Origin: a virus
DNA: 64,000 bases
IMG/VR virus record: IMGVR_UViG_3300005936_000001
Coordinates: 62,001 to 126,000 of that record
Reading direction: 5' to 3' (one strand)
Below are positions 33,271 to 40,965 of the stretch, one piece after another (the first letter of the stretch is position 1; each line of letters opens with the position of its first letter). A program made the translations under genes and the position numbers. The notes beneath the pieces were generated by a model. The model made no database searches. It was not told the origin of the DNA and saw nothing but the letters and a program-made list of their open reading frames with translations.

Positions 33271-33819
33271 ATGAGTCGAAAATATATGAATGACAGATGG
33301 TGCGTAAGATGTTCCAGGGAAGATCCTACCCCCTATCTGGTGAAGAAGATCGATCTCCTAAAGAGAGGAGAAACCTGGGCGGAAGAGGTCGTGATGGATA
33401 TTGGATGCGGTAATGGACGCAACTCGAACTACCTGATGGAACAGGGGTTTCATAATATCTCCGGATACGATATGGCAGGGGATGTAGGGGAAAAACTTGT
33501 TCTGGGTAAGGAAGCATTCCCGACAGGTATGTCGACAGTGAACATAATACTTGCTAATTACGTCCTGATGTTTCTCGACACATGGGAGATAGCATATACC
33601 ATGGGGGAAATAGACCGGGTAGCCCGTGACGATTGTCTACTGATGGTGGAGCTGTATCCCGCGAAGGATAGCAATTATCCCGGAGCTGAGGAAATAGCAG
33701 GTCTGCAGAAGGAGCTTATAAGTTTGATGAAGCGTAAGGACTGGGGTGTCGAACACGAAGTGAAGGAACGGTTTATTATGCGTAAGGAGAGCTATGGGTA
33801 TTATCAGGGAGTTTCTTAA
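33271..33819 (+). CDS. Class I SAM-dependent methyltransferase
   Basis: A 182-residue protein with DIGCGNGRNSNYL near residue 43, the glycine-rich SAM-binding loop, and a later GYDM acidic strand end. The CVRCS pair at the N-terminus is extra. Substrate unknown; neighbours point to nucleic acid modification. The ATG after AGAGGATAAT was chosen over an earlier frame inside the previous gene. Confidence 0.65.
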   Translation: MSRKYMNDRWCVRCSREDPTPYLVKKIDLLKRGETWAEEVVMDIGCGNGRNSNYLMEQGFHNISGYDMAGDVGEKLVLGKEAFPTGMSTVNIILANYVLMFLDTWEIAYTMGEIDRVARDDCLLMVELYPAKDSNYPGAEEIAGLQKELISLMKRKDWGVEHEVKERFIMRKESYGYYQGVS

Positions 33820-34465
33820 AGAGAAGGCAGGGGTACAGGATCCTGATAATTATATAGTATTGAACATGGCGTCTGATTCAGTAAAAGCAGACGCCGCTAT
33901 TGTTCAGGTAGCTTATATGCTTAAAGGAGTTCTGTATAACGAATATGTTCTGGGAGGTAATGTAAGGGGCAACATGCAGTATACCGGAATATCTATCAAC
34001 AGTTATTATGCAGAGGCTGTCCTGCCCGAAGTAGTAGAAAATAAACTGGTCGGGCTTATGCAGGAGAATAACATATCCTACATAGTATACAATAATGACT
34101 GGTGGAACAGAAAGCTGATAGCCGGTAATAGTTGGGTCGGGCTGAAAGAGTACATGAACTACAAGCCCTGCCTGGCTATATCTGACTACGAATCTGTACG
34201 TAGATCTTTTGGAGAAACTCTAGCTAGTTTTAAAGGGCCTCTTAAGGACATATGCAAGCTTGTAAGTAAGAAAGCGTCTTCCGGATATCGGTGTCCTCTG
34301 AATACTAATTACGAAGACCGGCTGGGGGAAGAGTATGATTGTAAGATGGGTCCGTATACAGTGGCGGAACAGAATACGGTAATGATGGATGAAATACTAA
34401 AAAACATACTGGGAAGAACAAGTGATGAAGAGGTGTATATTCCCGGAAGAAAGGTAATGACATGA
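33794..34465 (+). CDS. Hypothetical protein
   Basis: A 223-residue protein overlapping the methyltransferase by 26 nt. The opening strand YIVLNMASDS and a YIVYNNDWWNRKL segment faintly recall a DnaQ-like exonuclease fold with catalytic acids replaced, but this is weak. It overlaps the RuvC-like gene by 4 nt. Confidence 0.55.
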   Translation: MGIIREFLKEKAGVQDPDNYIVLNMASDSVKADAAIVQVAYMLKGVLYNEYVLGGNVRGNMQYTGISINSYYAEAVLPEVVENKLVGLMQENNISYIVYNNDWWNRKLIAGNSWVGLKEYMNYKPCLAISDYESVRRSFGETLASFKGPLKDICKLVSKKASSGYRCPLNTNYEDRLGEEYDCKMGPYTVAEQNTVMMDEILKNILGRTSDEEVYIPGRKVMT

Positions 34466-34917
34466 TAATATTAGGAGTAGACCCCGGAACTACGGAATCT
34501 GGGTATGTTACGTATAATAATGAGACAGAGGAAATTTATGCATTCGGTAAAATAAGTAATGAGAGAATGCTGGGTATTGTAGAAGGTGGACAGGCTGATG
34601 TAATGGCGATAGAGACCATATGTTCGTATGGAGCCCGAGTCGGAAAAGAGACTTTTGAAACCTGTTTCTTTATAGGAAAATGTATGCAGGCTTTTAAAGG
34701 AACACACTACAGAATAAAGCGTGTCGACGAGAAAAAGTATATCTGCGGCACAGGAGCCGCTAAAGACTGTGGAATACGTCAGGAGCTACTCGATCGATTC
34801 GAACCTGACCTAATTCCGGGAAAACGACCTAAAGGTAAACTTAAAGGATTTAAGTCGGATATATATTCAGCCCTAGCTGTTGCGATAACTTGTGACGAGC
34901 AGTATCTTCGAACTTAA
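34462..34917 (+). CDS. ruvC: RuvC-like Holliday junction resolvase
   Basis: A 151-residue RNase H-fold protein. GVDPGTTESGY at the N-terminus supplies the first catalytic Asp (residue 6), MAIETICSY near residue 50 the Glu, and SDIYSALAVA near 132 the final acid. The length is typical for RuvC. It should resolve four-way junctions before packaging. Its stop overlaps the upstream box of promoter P3. Confidence 0.75.
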   Translation: MIILGVDPGTTESGYVTYNNETEEIYAFGKISNERMLGIVEGGQADVMAIETICSYGARVGKETFETCFFIGKCMQAFKGTHYRIKRVDEKKYICGTGAAKDCGIRQELLDRFEPDLIPGKRPKGKLKGFKSDIYSALAVAITCDEQYLRT

Positions 34918-34942
34918 TTTATCGCGTTTTTGTGGCATAATA
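34913..34942 (+). promoter_or_regulatory. Phage bipartite promoter P3
   Basis: CTTAATTT at 34913-34920, an 11-nt spacer ending in T5, and GTGGCATAATA at 34932-34942. It drives the ubiquitin-like conjugation operon. Confidence 0.65.
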
Positions 34943-34976
34943 GATTACTAAGATGATATAACTATCATTGTTTTTA

Positions 34977-35059
34977 GCGGATATGAGGCCGAGTATTTTT
35001 ATACAAAATGGTGGTCATGAAACAGGGTTTTGCCCAGACGGCCTGCCACCCTTATCTGC
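34977..35059 (+). ncRNA. Structured leader RNA of the ubiquitin-like operon
   Basis: GCGGATA (34977-34983) pairs with TATCTGC (35053-35059). Inside, GGTGG/CCACC encloses a GGG-TTTT-GCCC-type hairpin, and GGCC can pair with a downstream GGCC as an alternative. No reading frame is present. A leader, riboswitch or processed RNA is possible; the class is not recognised. Confidence 0.45.
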
Positions 35060-35104
35060 TTTATCTATATAAAACGAAATTAATTTTAACATAGAAAGGG
35101 ATAA

Positions 35105-36595
35105 ATGTATTTCGTAACACGAGAACAACTAGACAAACTAACTGAATTGGGCTGGGCTGGTAGCTCACCTACATTCAACATCAATGATGTGGACGGATTT
35201 CTGATACCTCGGGTAGAAGTACATCCGGTAATGGGACAGAATATAGAGTTTAATGATGAACGAACAATGTTTGAAGGTATTTCTTTTCTAAGAACAACTT
35301 TCCGGGAAAGAACCAATAATGATACTCCACAAGTAGAAGTAACGGCTGAAGAAGTAGTTCCTGATCCTCTGGAAGATATACCGCCCGTTGCACCTCCAGC
35401 CCCTAATGAGGCCGAGGTAGTAAGTGCGGGATCTGGAAGTATCACAGTACAATCATCTCCCGATAAGTGGGATGGACGTGGTCGTGAAGACTTCATAAAA
35501 GTTGTTGAAGAAGTGTTACAGGATGTATATACGAATGTATCTGTTACAGTTCCTAACGGGGATATTGAACTTCCTGAGGACTGTGAGCATGACCTGAATA
35601 TTAGAGTATGGTCTTCTCCTAAAGCAGATAGTCTGATAGGCGGAGCTGATGGTAAGTTAATTCCTCCATCAAGTCTATTCGGAAAGAAAGTAGGCTGTGA
35701 AGATCCTATGTTCCCTCTTACAGACAGTGGGGTGGGAATTAATGATCCTAAGACAGGTGTTGCAATAATGGAATATGTTAAACCGAATCATCTCTATTTT
35801 CTATGGGATGCGGTTCAGAAGCCTTCCATTTCAGCAATCACCATTTTCAGAAAATCTTTGGAGCTATTCAAAGAGCAACTGGGAACGGAGCAACTCAAGT
35901 CAGAAGTCGCTGATATCGCCAAGACCCGTGAGAAGAAAGATCGGGAAAGGCTGATAAAGTTTGTTGAGGATGTTCTTTCAGTCGAGTATAAAGGGCTGCA
36001 GGACACAATTGATAAACTTTCAAAAGAGATTGAAAAGCATCAGGGACATTTGACGCTTAAATTAAGAGATCGTACTGCAAAGATGCAGATGGTTGAAGCA
36101 GGTACATCGAATAATTTTGATGAAAGAGCTAACAAAATGATTCGTGACCTGTATTCCCAGAAGCATGTCAGAGGAGTACGGATTGTTAAGGACGGGGTAC
36201 ATATAATAACAGATACAGTATATGTTATTGACCCACGTACGAAACTTAACCACGAGGTCGGAGCTTTTCGTATTGAAGTTCCTACAGATGTTAATAAAGA
36301 AATACTAATGTTAAATACTACTCAGCAGATTACGGGATATAACTCCAGAGGGATGCATGCTCCGCATGTATTTCCTGATGGTAAACCCTGTCTGGGAGAT
36401 CTGGTGGAATCGCTCCCTCAGATCAGAGCAGCTCATAACTACAGTGCCATAGCAGCTCTGTGTATACTCTACCTCGAAAACGTTAATGTTGACGATGCCG
36501 CTGGTAAGTATGTAAACAGATGGCCTTTGGTCAAAGAGGACGGAACGGTTGTTGCTTGGAAAGACCGTGACGATAAAGATAAGGACATAATGTAA
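35105..36595 (+). CDS. E2-like ubiquitin-conjugating protein with N-terminal phage module
   Basis: A 496-residue protein. Residues 1-50 (MYFVTREQLDKLTELGW, DVDGFLIPR) are a module shared with two small genes downstream. A Pro/acidic linker leads to a middle domain and a coiled coil at about 255-330. The C-terminal domain has FRIEVPTDVN, then HAPHVFPDGKPCLGDL, matching the E2 pattern of a His-Pro-type turn before the catalytic Cys in G-x-CLG; the candidate nucleophile is Cys429. E2 proteins carry an activated ubiquitin-like protein as a thioester. Neighbouring JAB, E1 and Ubl genes make the call firm. Confidence 0.8.
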   Translation: MYFVTREQLDKLTELGWAGSSPTFNINDVDGFLIPRVEVHPVMGQNIEFNDERTMFEGISFLRTTFRERTNNDTPQVEVTAEEVVPDPLEDIPPVAPPAPNEAEVVSAGSGSITVQSSPDKWDGRGREDFIKVVEEVLQDVYTNVSVTVPNGDIELPEDCEHDLNIRVWSSPKADSLIGGADGKLIPPSSLFGKKVGCEDPMFPLTDSGVGINDPKTGVAIMEYVKPNHLYFLWDAVQKPSISAITIFRKSLELFKEQLGTEQLKSEVADIAKTREKKDRERLIKFVEDVLSVEYKGLQDTIDKLSKEIEKHQGHLTLKLRDRTAKMQMVEAGTSNNFDERANKMIRDLYSQKHVRGVRIVKDGVHIITDTVYVIDPRTKLNHEVGAFRIEVPTDVNKEILMLNTTQQITGYNSRGMHAPHVFPDGKPCLGDLVESLPQIRAAHNYSAIAALCILYLENVNVDDAAGKYVNRWPLVKEDGTVVAWKDRDDKDKDIM

Positions 36596-37741
36596 TGCCT
36601 ACAGTCGAATGGTTAAATGAAGGAATGCCCTCGGTAGTATTACTACCTGAGGTCAAAAAAGACATGGACATTATAATTAATAACTGCGATGATGAAATAG
36701 GATGGTTAGGTCTTGTACGTAAAGAAGAGGATAATGTATTTTTAGTTTATAATATATTACCTCTTCCCCAACAGGATGTTAACGGTGGAACAACCGAAAT
36801 AACTCCTGATGGACTGGCTGAATTAATGGGGGAACTTATAACTTCCGGAGATATGACAACCGATGAAGCTAATAATATTCGCCTTTGGGGGCATAAAATA
36901 TGTGACGCTGCGTAAGCAGTAGGTGAGTGCCCCGTGACTGGTAACAGTCACTAGAAAAATCTTCTCTGATTGAGGGGGAAGCCCTAACGGTAAAGCCGAG
37001 GGTAATCCTGCCGAACCTTTAAGATATTTAAAGGACGGTCAACGACTAAGCGAGAAGAACCCTACAGGTAATGCTGAGGGCCGAGCGATAGTCTGATCTC
37101 TATGGAGACATAGAGAGGTATCAGGAAACTGGATACCCGCCTACATTAGTAGGTTATTAAGTAACAGAATGTCACACATAAGCGGCGGAGTTGGTCCGTC
37201 CGGCCAGGATAACACACAGATGGAAGTATTTTCTGATAATCTTAAGGGTTCCGAAGGAGCTCTAAACAGATTCTTTATAAGATGTATCGGAAACAATAAA
37301 GGCGAATATGGGTTCGCTATTTTTCAGTATGATATAGGGCTTGCTCTCAAGGATGCCCCATGGAGTATTCAGGTAAATGAAGATGATGATCCTAAGGTAG
37401 AATACTGGAAAGGACAGATCGAGGAAAAGGTTACCAAGATGGTGTATGGTGGCCTAAAAAACGCCGCTGGGTATCACCAGGGTATGAACCAGAGTGGGAT
37501 TGGTTTTCAAGGACATGGTTCCGAGCATGGATATGGTGGTTCACCTAATGGCTATGGAAATAATGGCTATCAGGGAAGACCTGTAGGAGGAAACAATGTT
37601 CATAAGACATACCCATTGGATAATGTGGACGATGGAGTTGAAGGAGCTACTCCTTTAAAAAAAGTAGGTAAAAAGAGAAAACCAGGTCGTCCTCCTAAAA
37701 ATAAGAAGGTCGGTAAGTATTCCTTTCAGGAAATTGACTGA
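36595..37741 (+). CDS. JAB/JAMM metalloprotease gene split by a group I intron
   Basis: Exon 1 is 36595-36894 and exon 2 is 37172-37741. Joining them gives 289 residues and rebuilds a perfect JAMM site: Glu34, then His100-Ser-His102, seven residues, Ser110, two residues, Asp113. Without splicing, exon 1 ends after six missense residues at a stop. JAB proteases cleave ubiquitin-like precursors or conjugates. The C-terminal part is Gly/Tyr-rich, then Lys-rich (KKRKPGRPPKNKK), like an AT-hook. The start overlaps the E2 stop and the end overlaps the E1 start. Confidence 0.88.
36895..37171 (+). ncRNA. Group I intron (277 nt, no endonuclease gene)
   Basis: The 5' exon end GGGGCAT pairs with GTGCCCC at 36927-36933, giving the canonical U-G pair at the splice site (P1). 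The 3' end is the terminal G at 37171. GGTCAACGACTAAGCG near 37037 matches the conserved R region, and GACTA there pairs with TAGTC near 37090 to form P7. The size is typical of a minimal group I ribozyme. It contains no reading frame, so any homing endonuclease must be supplied elsewhere. Confidence 0.9.
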
Positions 37742-38430
37742 TGGGTATACCTGCCAGTATCTCCTATAATAGACAGCTATCTGTTTTTAAACCTAATTTG
37801 TTTACAAAGAAGGTTGACATAATAGGGGCTGGAGCAACAGGTTCACACGTAGCTTATTTACTCGCTAAGATGGGAGTGAAAAAGATACGTGTGTTCGATT
37901 ATGATAAGGTGGAAGAACACAATATTCCTAATCAAATGTTCCGACTGTCTGATGTAGGGAAGTACAAAGTTGACGCTCTTAAAGAGCTCATAAAACAATT
38001 GACGGAAATTGAAATAGAAGCTGTCAATGAAAAAGTGGAGACGGGTTGCGGATATGTCCCGGGGAATATTGTATTTCTCCTGACAGATACAATGTCTTCA
38101 CGTAAGGAAATTTTCACTGAATTTCTAAAGATGAAGTTCGGTGTTAATTTAATAGTAGAAACAAGAATGGGGGATGATAACGGAAGAATTTATTCTTTCG
38201 TTCCGACAATGCTTAATCAGGCAGAGAAGTGGGAGGCTACTCTATATGATGATGATACGGCGGAAGAATCTCTCTGTGGCTCTTCTGTTTCAGTAATTGC
38301 TACAGCAGTTAATATATCCACAATAGCTGTTTGGCAGATGCTGAAGCATAATAATGGAGACCCAATCGAGAACGAAATCATATACGGCATGCGGCCATAT
38401 ATGTCTATAACACAAACCTTTAAGTTATAA
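37741..38430 (+). CDS. E1-like ubiquitin-activating protein (ThiF/MoeB family)
   Basis: A 229-residue Rossmann protein. IIGAGATGSHVAYLL (residues 27-41) is the nucleotide-binding loop, DYDKVEEHNIPNQMF (53-67) the conserved acidic and Asn/Arg region, and LLTDTMSSRK follows strand 6. Cys179 in SLCGSS is a candidate for thioester formation. E1 enzymes adenylate the C-terminal Gly of a Ubl, which this operon also encodes. The compact size resembles bacterial ThiF-type E1s, not eukaryotic ones. Confidence 0.85.
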   Translation: MGIPASISYNRQLSVFKPNLFTKKVDIIGAGATGSHVAYLLAKMGVKKIRVFDYDKVEEHNIPNQMFRLSDVGKYKVDALKELIKQLTEIEIEAVNEKVETGCGYVPGNIVFLLTDTMSSRKEIFTEFLKMKFGVNLIVETRMGDDNGRIYSFVPTMLNQAEKWEATLYDDDTAEESLCGSSVSVIATAVNISTIAVWQMLKHNNGDPIENEIIYGMRPYMSITQTFKL

Positions 38431-38444
38431 CAAAGGAATAAGTA

Positions 38445-38858
38445 ATGAAACAAATCACAGTAGGAAAAGTACCAGGAACACTTTCAGAAGTAGCCGTCGA
38501 AAATGGCGCTACAGTTGCAGATGCCCTGGCAGCAGGAAACCTCGATGCAGAGGGTTTCGAAATTAAAGTCAACGGCAGTACCGCATCTTTGACAGACGAT
38601 GCTCCTGACGGCGCAAATATTTTCCTGGTCAAGCAGATCAAAGGAAATCAATGCGTAGTAACAGTTGGTAAAGTTCCTGGAACACTCTCGGAATTAGCTG
38701 TTGAATCTGGCACGACCATTGAGGCCGTACTGGAACTTGCAGATCTCGACGCCGAAGGCTTTGAGATTAAGATGAATGGTAGTACCGTATCCGAAGACAC
38801 AGCAGTTGTTGACGGTGCAAATATTTTCTTGGTCAAACAGATCAAGGGAAACAACTAG
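38445..38858 (+). CDS. Tandem ubiquitin-like protein (two beta-grasp repeats)
   Basis: A 137-residue protein made of two near-identical halves, each starting ITVGKVPGTLSE or VTVGKVPGTLSE and ending NIFLVKQIKGN. The VNGS turn and the DGANIFLV strand match ThiS/MoaD-type beta-grasp proteins. The first half runs to about residue 68, and the second ends KGNN. A C-terminal Gly followed by Asn-Asn implies trimming before activation, a job for the operon's JAB protease, which could also cut between the repeats. Preceded by an AAAGGAATAAG site and followed by a terminator. Confidence 0.85.
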   Translation: MKQITVGKVPGTLSEVAVENGATVADALAAGNLDAEGFEIKVNGSTASLTDDAPDGANIFLVKQIKGNQCVVTVGKVPGTLSELAVESGTTIEAVLELADLDAEGFEIKMNGSTVSEDTAVVDGANIFLVKQIKGNN

Positions 38859-38864
38859 TATAAC

Positions 38865-38901
38865 TGGATCCCTCTCCTCCCTTTAGAGGGATCCATTTTT
38901 T
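38865..38901 (+). terminator. Rho-independent terminator of the ubiquitin-like operon
   Basis: TGGATCCCTCT pairs with AGAGGGATCCA across a nine-base loop, followed by six T. Confidence 0.9.
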
Positions 38902-38906
38902 CTATT

Positions 38907-39221
38907 ATGACAGGAGAATTGTTTAATCTTAATTGTATACTTGAATGTCTGGAAGATACAATGGTGGAGAGGCTGAGAGAACTGGGGATTGATGTTGATA
39001 ATATGGATCCTGAAGTGGCTCCTGAAGCATTGGTAAATATAGACAGTTCCCTCGAATCCAACATATGGCTGGCAGATATGTACGAGTGTATAAGAAGAAT
39101 TATAACAGAAGAATTAGAAGCATCATCCGACGAGGAAACAATAGAGGATGAAACACCCGGACATGCTATGGATTCTGATTCCAGTACTGCAGCTTACTTA
39201 GCAAAAGAGGGTGAAGTTTAA
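38907..39221 (+). CDS. Acidic hypothetical protein
   Basis: A 104-residue, strongly acidic protein starting MTGELFNLNCILECLEDTMV with a GGAG site just after the terminator. The C-terminal third is Asp/Ser/Glu-rich and likely disordered. No family recognised. Confidence 0.6.
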   Translation: MTGELFNLNCILECLEDTMVERLRELGIDVDNMDPEVAPEALVNIDSSLESNIWLADMYECIRRIITEELEASSDEETIEDETPGHAMDSDSSTAAYLAKEGEV

Positions 39222-39241
39222 CTTAAAACCCAGGAGGGTTT

Positions 39242-39610
39242 ATGGACGAAGCATTTTTTGTTTCGAATAGTATTTACGAAGAATTAAAAAAGATGGGACT
39301 TAAAAAAGAAAAAGATATTGTCCCTTTCAAAATAGAAACAGTAGACGGGGTATTAGTACCTCGGAAAAAGATCGAAGAATTAATTAAGAGAGAAGGAATA
39401 ATATTATCCAAGGCTACAACTGTGTACGAAGATATTTATGCAGTAGCCGGATACACAATCCCTAAAAGCGGGGGTATTTCGGAAGCGGTAGTTACACCTC
39501 CTGTGGAAGTATTTGATGAGGGGCAGAGGACTGATCCTTCGTTAGTGGAAAAAATGAATGATGCGATACAAGCGCTAAGTGCTGTAAGAGATTGTTTAGC
39601 AGGCGCATAA
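39242..39610 (+). CDS. Protein sharing the VDGxLVPR N-terminal module
   Basis: A 122-residue protein. Its first 50 residues (FFVSNSIYEELKKMGL, TVDGVLVPRKKIEEL) align by eye with the N-terminus of the E2-like protein, including spacing to the VDGFLIPR element. The remainder has a short linker and a C-terminal helix. It may interact with the same partner as the E2-like protein. AGGAGG-type site upstream. Confidence 0.65.
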   Translation: MDEAFFVSNSIYEELKKMGLKKEKDIVPFKIETVDGVLVPRKKIEELIKREGIILSKATTVYEDIYAVAGYTIPKSGGISEAVVTPPVEVFDEGQRTDPSLVEKMNDAIQALSAVRDCLAGA

Positions 39611-39671
39611 AATAAGAATTAATCTAGGGGAGTATGCTGCTGGAGCTTGAGCTGACTCCTTCCTTTCAGGC

Positions 39672-39715
39672 GGGTCCGGAAGAATTTCGATGGTGGTTCT
39701 TCCGGACCCTTTTTA
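39672..39715 (+). terminator. Rho-independent terminator
   Basis: GGGTCCGGAAGAA pairs perfectly with TTCTTCCGGACCC, followed by TTTTT. Confidence 0.9.
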
Positions 39716-39734
39716 CATTTAAAGGAGAGATGGA

Positions 39735-39848
39735 ATGAAAAAATTATTAAATAAGATATTCAGAAAAAAGAGTCGATATGGAACACTCCCTGTTATACGT
39801 AAGAAGAACAGGAAAAGTCCATACACACGTCATGAATCGAGAGGATAA
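39735..39848 (+). CDS. Small, highly basic peptide
   Basis: A 37-residue protein with 14 Lys/Arg (MKKLLNKIFRKKSRYG). AAAGGAGA site upstream, and it ends 2 nt before the next gene. Could bind nucleic acid or membrane; function unknown. Confidence 0.5.
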   Translation: MKKLLNKIFRKKSRYGTLPVIRKKNRKSPYTRHESRG

Positions 39849-39850
39849 AT

Positions 39851-40198
39851 ATGGTTTTTATTTCAAATGATGATTATGAGAACATACTGAAGGACAGACA
39901 GTTTCATCAACAGGTTCTTAAAAGATATAGTTTAGATGGAGTTGACGGGTTTTTTATTTCTGATAAATCCTTCGGGTTGTACGCAGCTCTGCATTTAAGA
40001 AGTGATGAATTCAGTATATCTTATTATTCAACTGATAAGGTATTAAATATGGTTAGCAGTACAGTTAATAAGCCATCTCGATACCGTCGGCTGGAAGCCC
40101 TTATTAAGATGGCTGCGGAAAAAATAGATAACTGTCCTGATTTTATGCTGGACGAATATCTTACGGAACACCACATAGTGGACTTGCTTACGTTTTAA
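39851..40198 (+). CDS. Protein with a VDGFFIS variant of the E2 N-terminal module
   Basis: A 115-residue protein opening MVFISNDDYENIL and reaching YSLDGVDGFFISDKS near residue 38, a third copy of the module seen in the E2-like protein and the gene at 39242. The C-terminal helix is amphipathic. Function unknown. Confidence 0.6.
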   Translation: MVFISNDDYENILKDRQFHQQVLKRYSLDGVDGFFISDKSFGLYAALHLRSDEFSISYYSTDKVLNMVSSTVNKPSRYRRLEALIKMAAEKIDNCPDFMLDEYLTEHHIVDLLTF

Positions 40199-40224
40199 AA
40201 AAAATCCATTTTTTTGGCATAATA
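40195..40224 (+). promoter_or_regulatory. Phage promoter P4
   Basis: TTGGCATAATA at 40214-40224 preceded by a T-run. The upstream box is a weaker TTAAAAAA at the usual spacing. A 38-residue gene follows with an AGGAGG site 25 nt downstream. Confidence 0.55.
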
Positions 40225-40248
40225 TATTAACCCGCAAAGGAGGTTAAT

Positions 40249-40365
40249 ATGTTGGATTTCCTGATTATAATAGCGGCATCTTCGTCGGTAGTGATACCGA
40301 TAGTATGCATTAAAATCTTTGCTGAGGCCGTTTGTTGGCTCGGCAGAGTTAAAAGGAAGCCTTAG
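40249..40365 (+). CDS. Single-pass membrane peptide
   Basis: A 38-residue protein with a hydrophobic helix (LIIIAASSSVVIPIVCIKIF) and a basic C-terminus (GRVKRKP). Strong AGGAGG site right after promoter P4. Small phage membrane peptides of this shape are common; function unknown. Confidence 0.6.
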   Translation: MLDFLIIIAASSSVVIPIVCIKIFAEAVCWLGRVKRKP

Positions 40366-40382
40366 GGTTTCTTTTTTAGGTG

Positions 40383-40412
40383 CTTAATTAGTGCTGTTTT
40401 TTTGGCATTATA
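40383..40412 (+). promoter_or_regulatory. Phage bipartite promoter P5
   Basis: CTTAATTA at 40383-40390, an 11-nt spacer (GTGCTGTTTTT) and TTGGCATTATA at 40402-40412. It lies shortly after a weak hairpin with T6 that ends the previous peptide gene. Confidence 0.65.
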
Positions 40413-40449
40413 TATTAATGGATATTAATTCGAGGGGACTTTGTATAAC

Positions 40450-40554
40450 ATGGTGAATCTCCTAAAGTTAATAATGTTTATCGCGTCCGGCGTGGTAGGC
40501 ATTATAATTATAATAATGGGAATCCTGGTCGCTCTGGATTTCCGTAAAAAGTGA
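40450..40554 (+). CDS. Single-pass membrane peptide
   Basis: A 34-residue peptide, almost wholly one hydrophobic helix (IASGVVGIIIIIMGILVAL) with a basic DFRKK end. A GAGGGGAC site precedes it. It parallels the 38-residue membrane peptide just upstream. Confidence 0.55.
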   Translation: MVNLLKLIMFIASGVVGIIIIIMGILVALDFRKK

Positions 40555-40565
40555 AAGGAAATTAT

Positions 40566-40892
40566 ATGACACAAGAGGAAAAAGCGGATCTAGTATCTGC
40601 AGCAGAAGAATTGATGGGGAAGACATTCCCCAGTCAGAAGTACCTGGCCTGGAGAGACCGTTTCTCCGAGGCAGAAGCTGTCGTTGTACAAGACGACGGG
40701 ACATATCTGTATGCCTGTGGGCATGCAGAAGCACCTTCTCATCGTGAGGCAGTAAAAATGTCTCTCGCAGGGTTTAGACAACCCTGCTGCTCTGTTTGTA
40801 GAGTAGCCTCTTTTGAGAAAATTCAGAAGCGCGCTGCTTCTAAAGAGCGCGCAAAAAATACGTTAGGCCTTCATTGGCCTAGTGTAGACTAA
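40566..40892 (+). CDS. Hypothetical protein with C-terminal CCSVC motif
   Basis: A 108-residue protein with YACGH near residue 50 and CCSVC near 75, possibly a zinc site, then a basic Lys/Arg/Ala helix. The ATG after AAAGGAAATT was preferred to an upstream GTG lacking a site. Confidence 0.65.
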   Translation: MTQEEKADLVSAAEELMGKTFPSQKYLAWRDRFSEAEAVVVQDDGTYLYACGHAEAPSHREAVKMSLAGFRQPCCSVCRVASFEKIQKRAASKERAKNTLGLHWPSVD

Positions 40893-40899
40893 CAATGTA

Positions 40900-40928
40900 A
40901 ACCCCGGAGCGACACGGGGTTTTTTTAA
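40900..40928 (+). terminator. Rho-independent terminator
   Basis: AACCCCG pairs with CGGGGTT around a short loop, followed by T-rich sequence. Confidence 0.85.
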
Positions 40929-40965
40929 TACTCTATAGAGGAACAAACTAAAAGAAAGGAAGAAC

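Noticed and set aside
33794-34465. DnaQ-like exonuclease
   Set aside because: The faint strand pattern lacks the DEDD catalytic acids.
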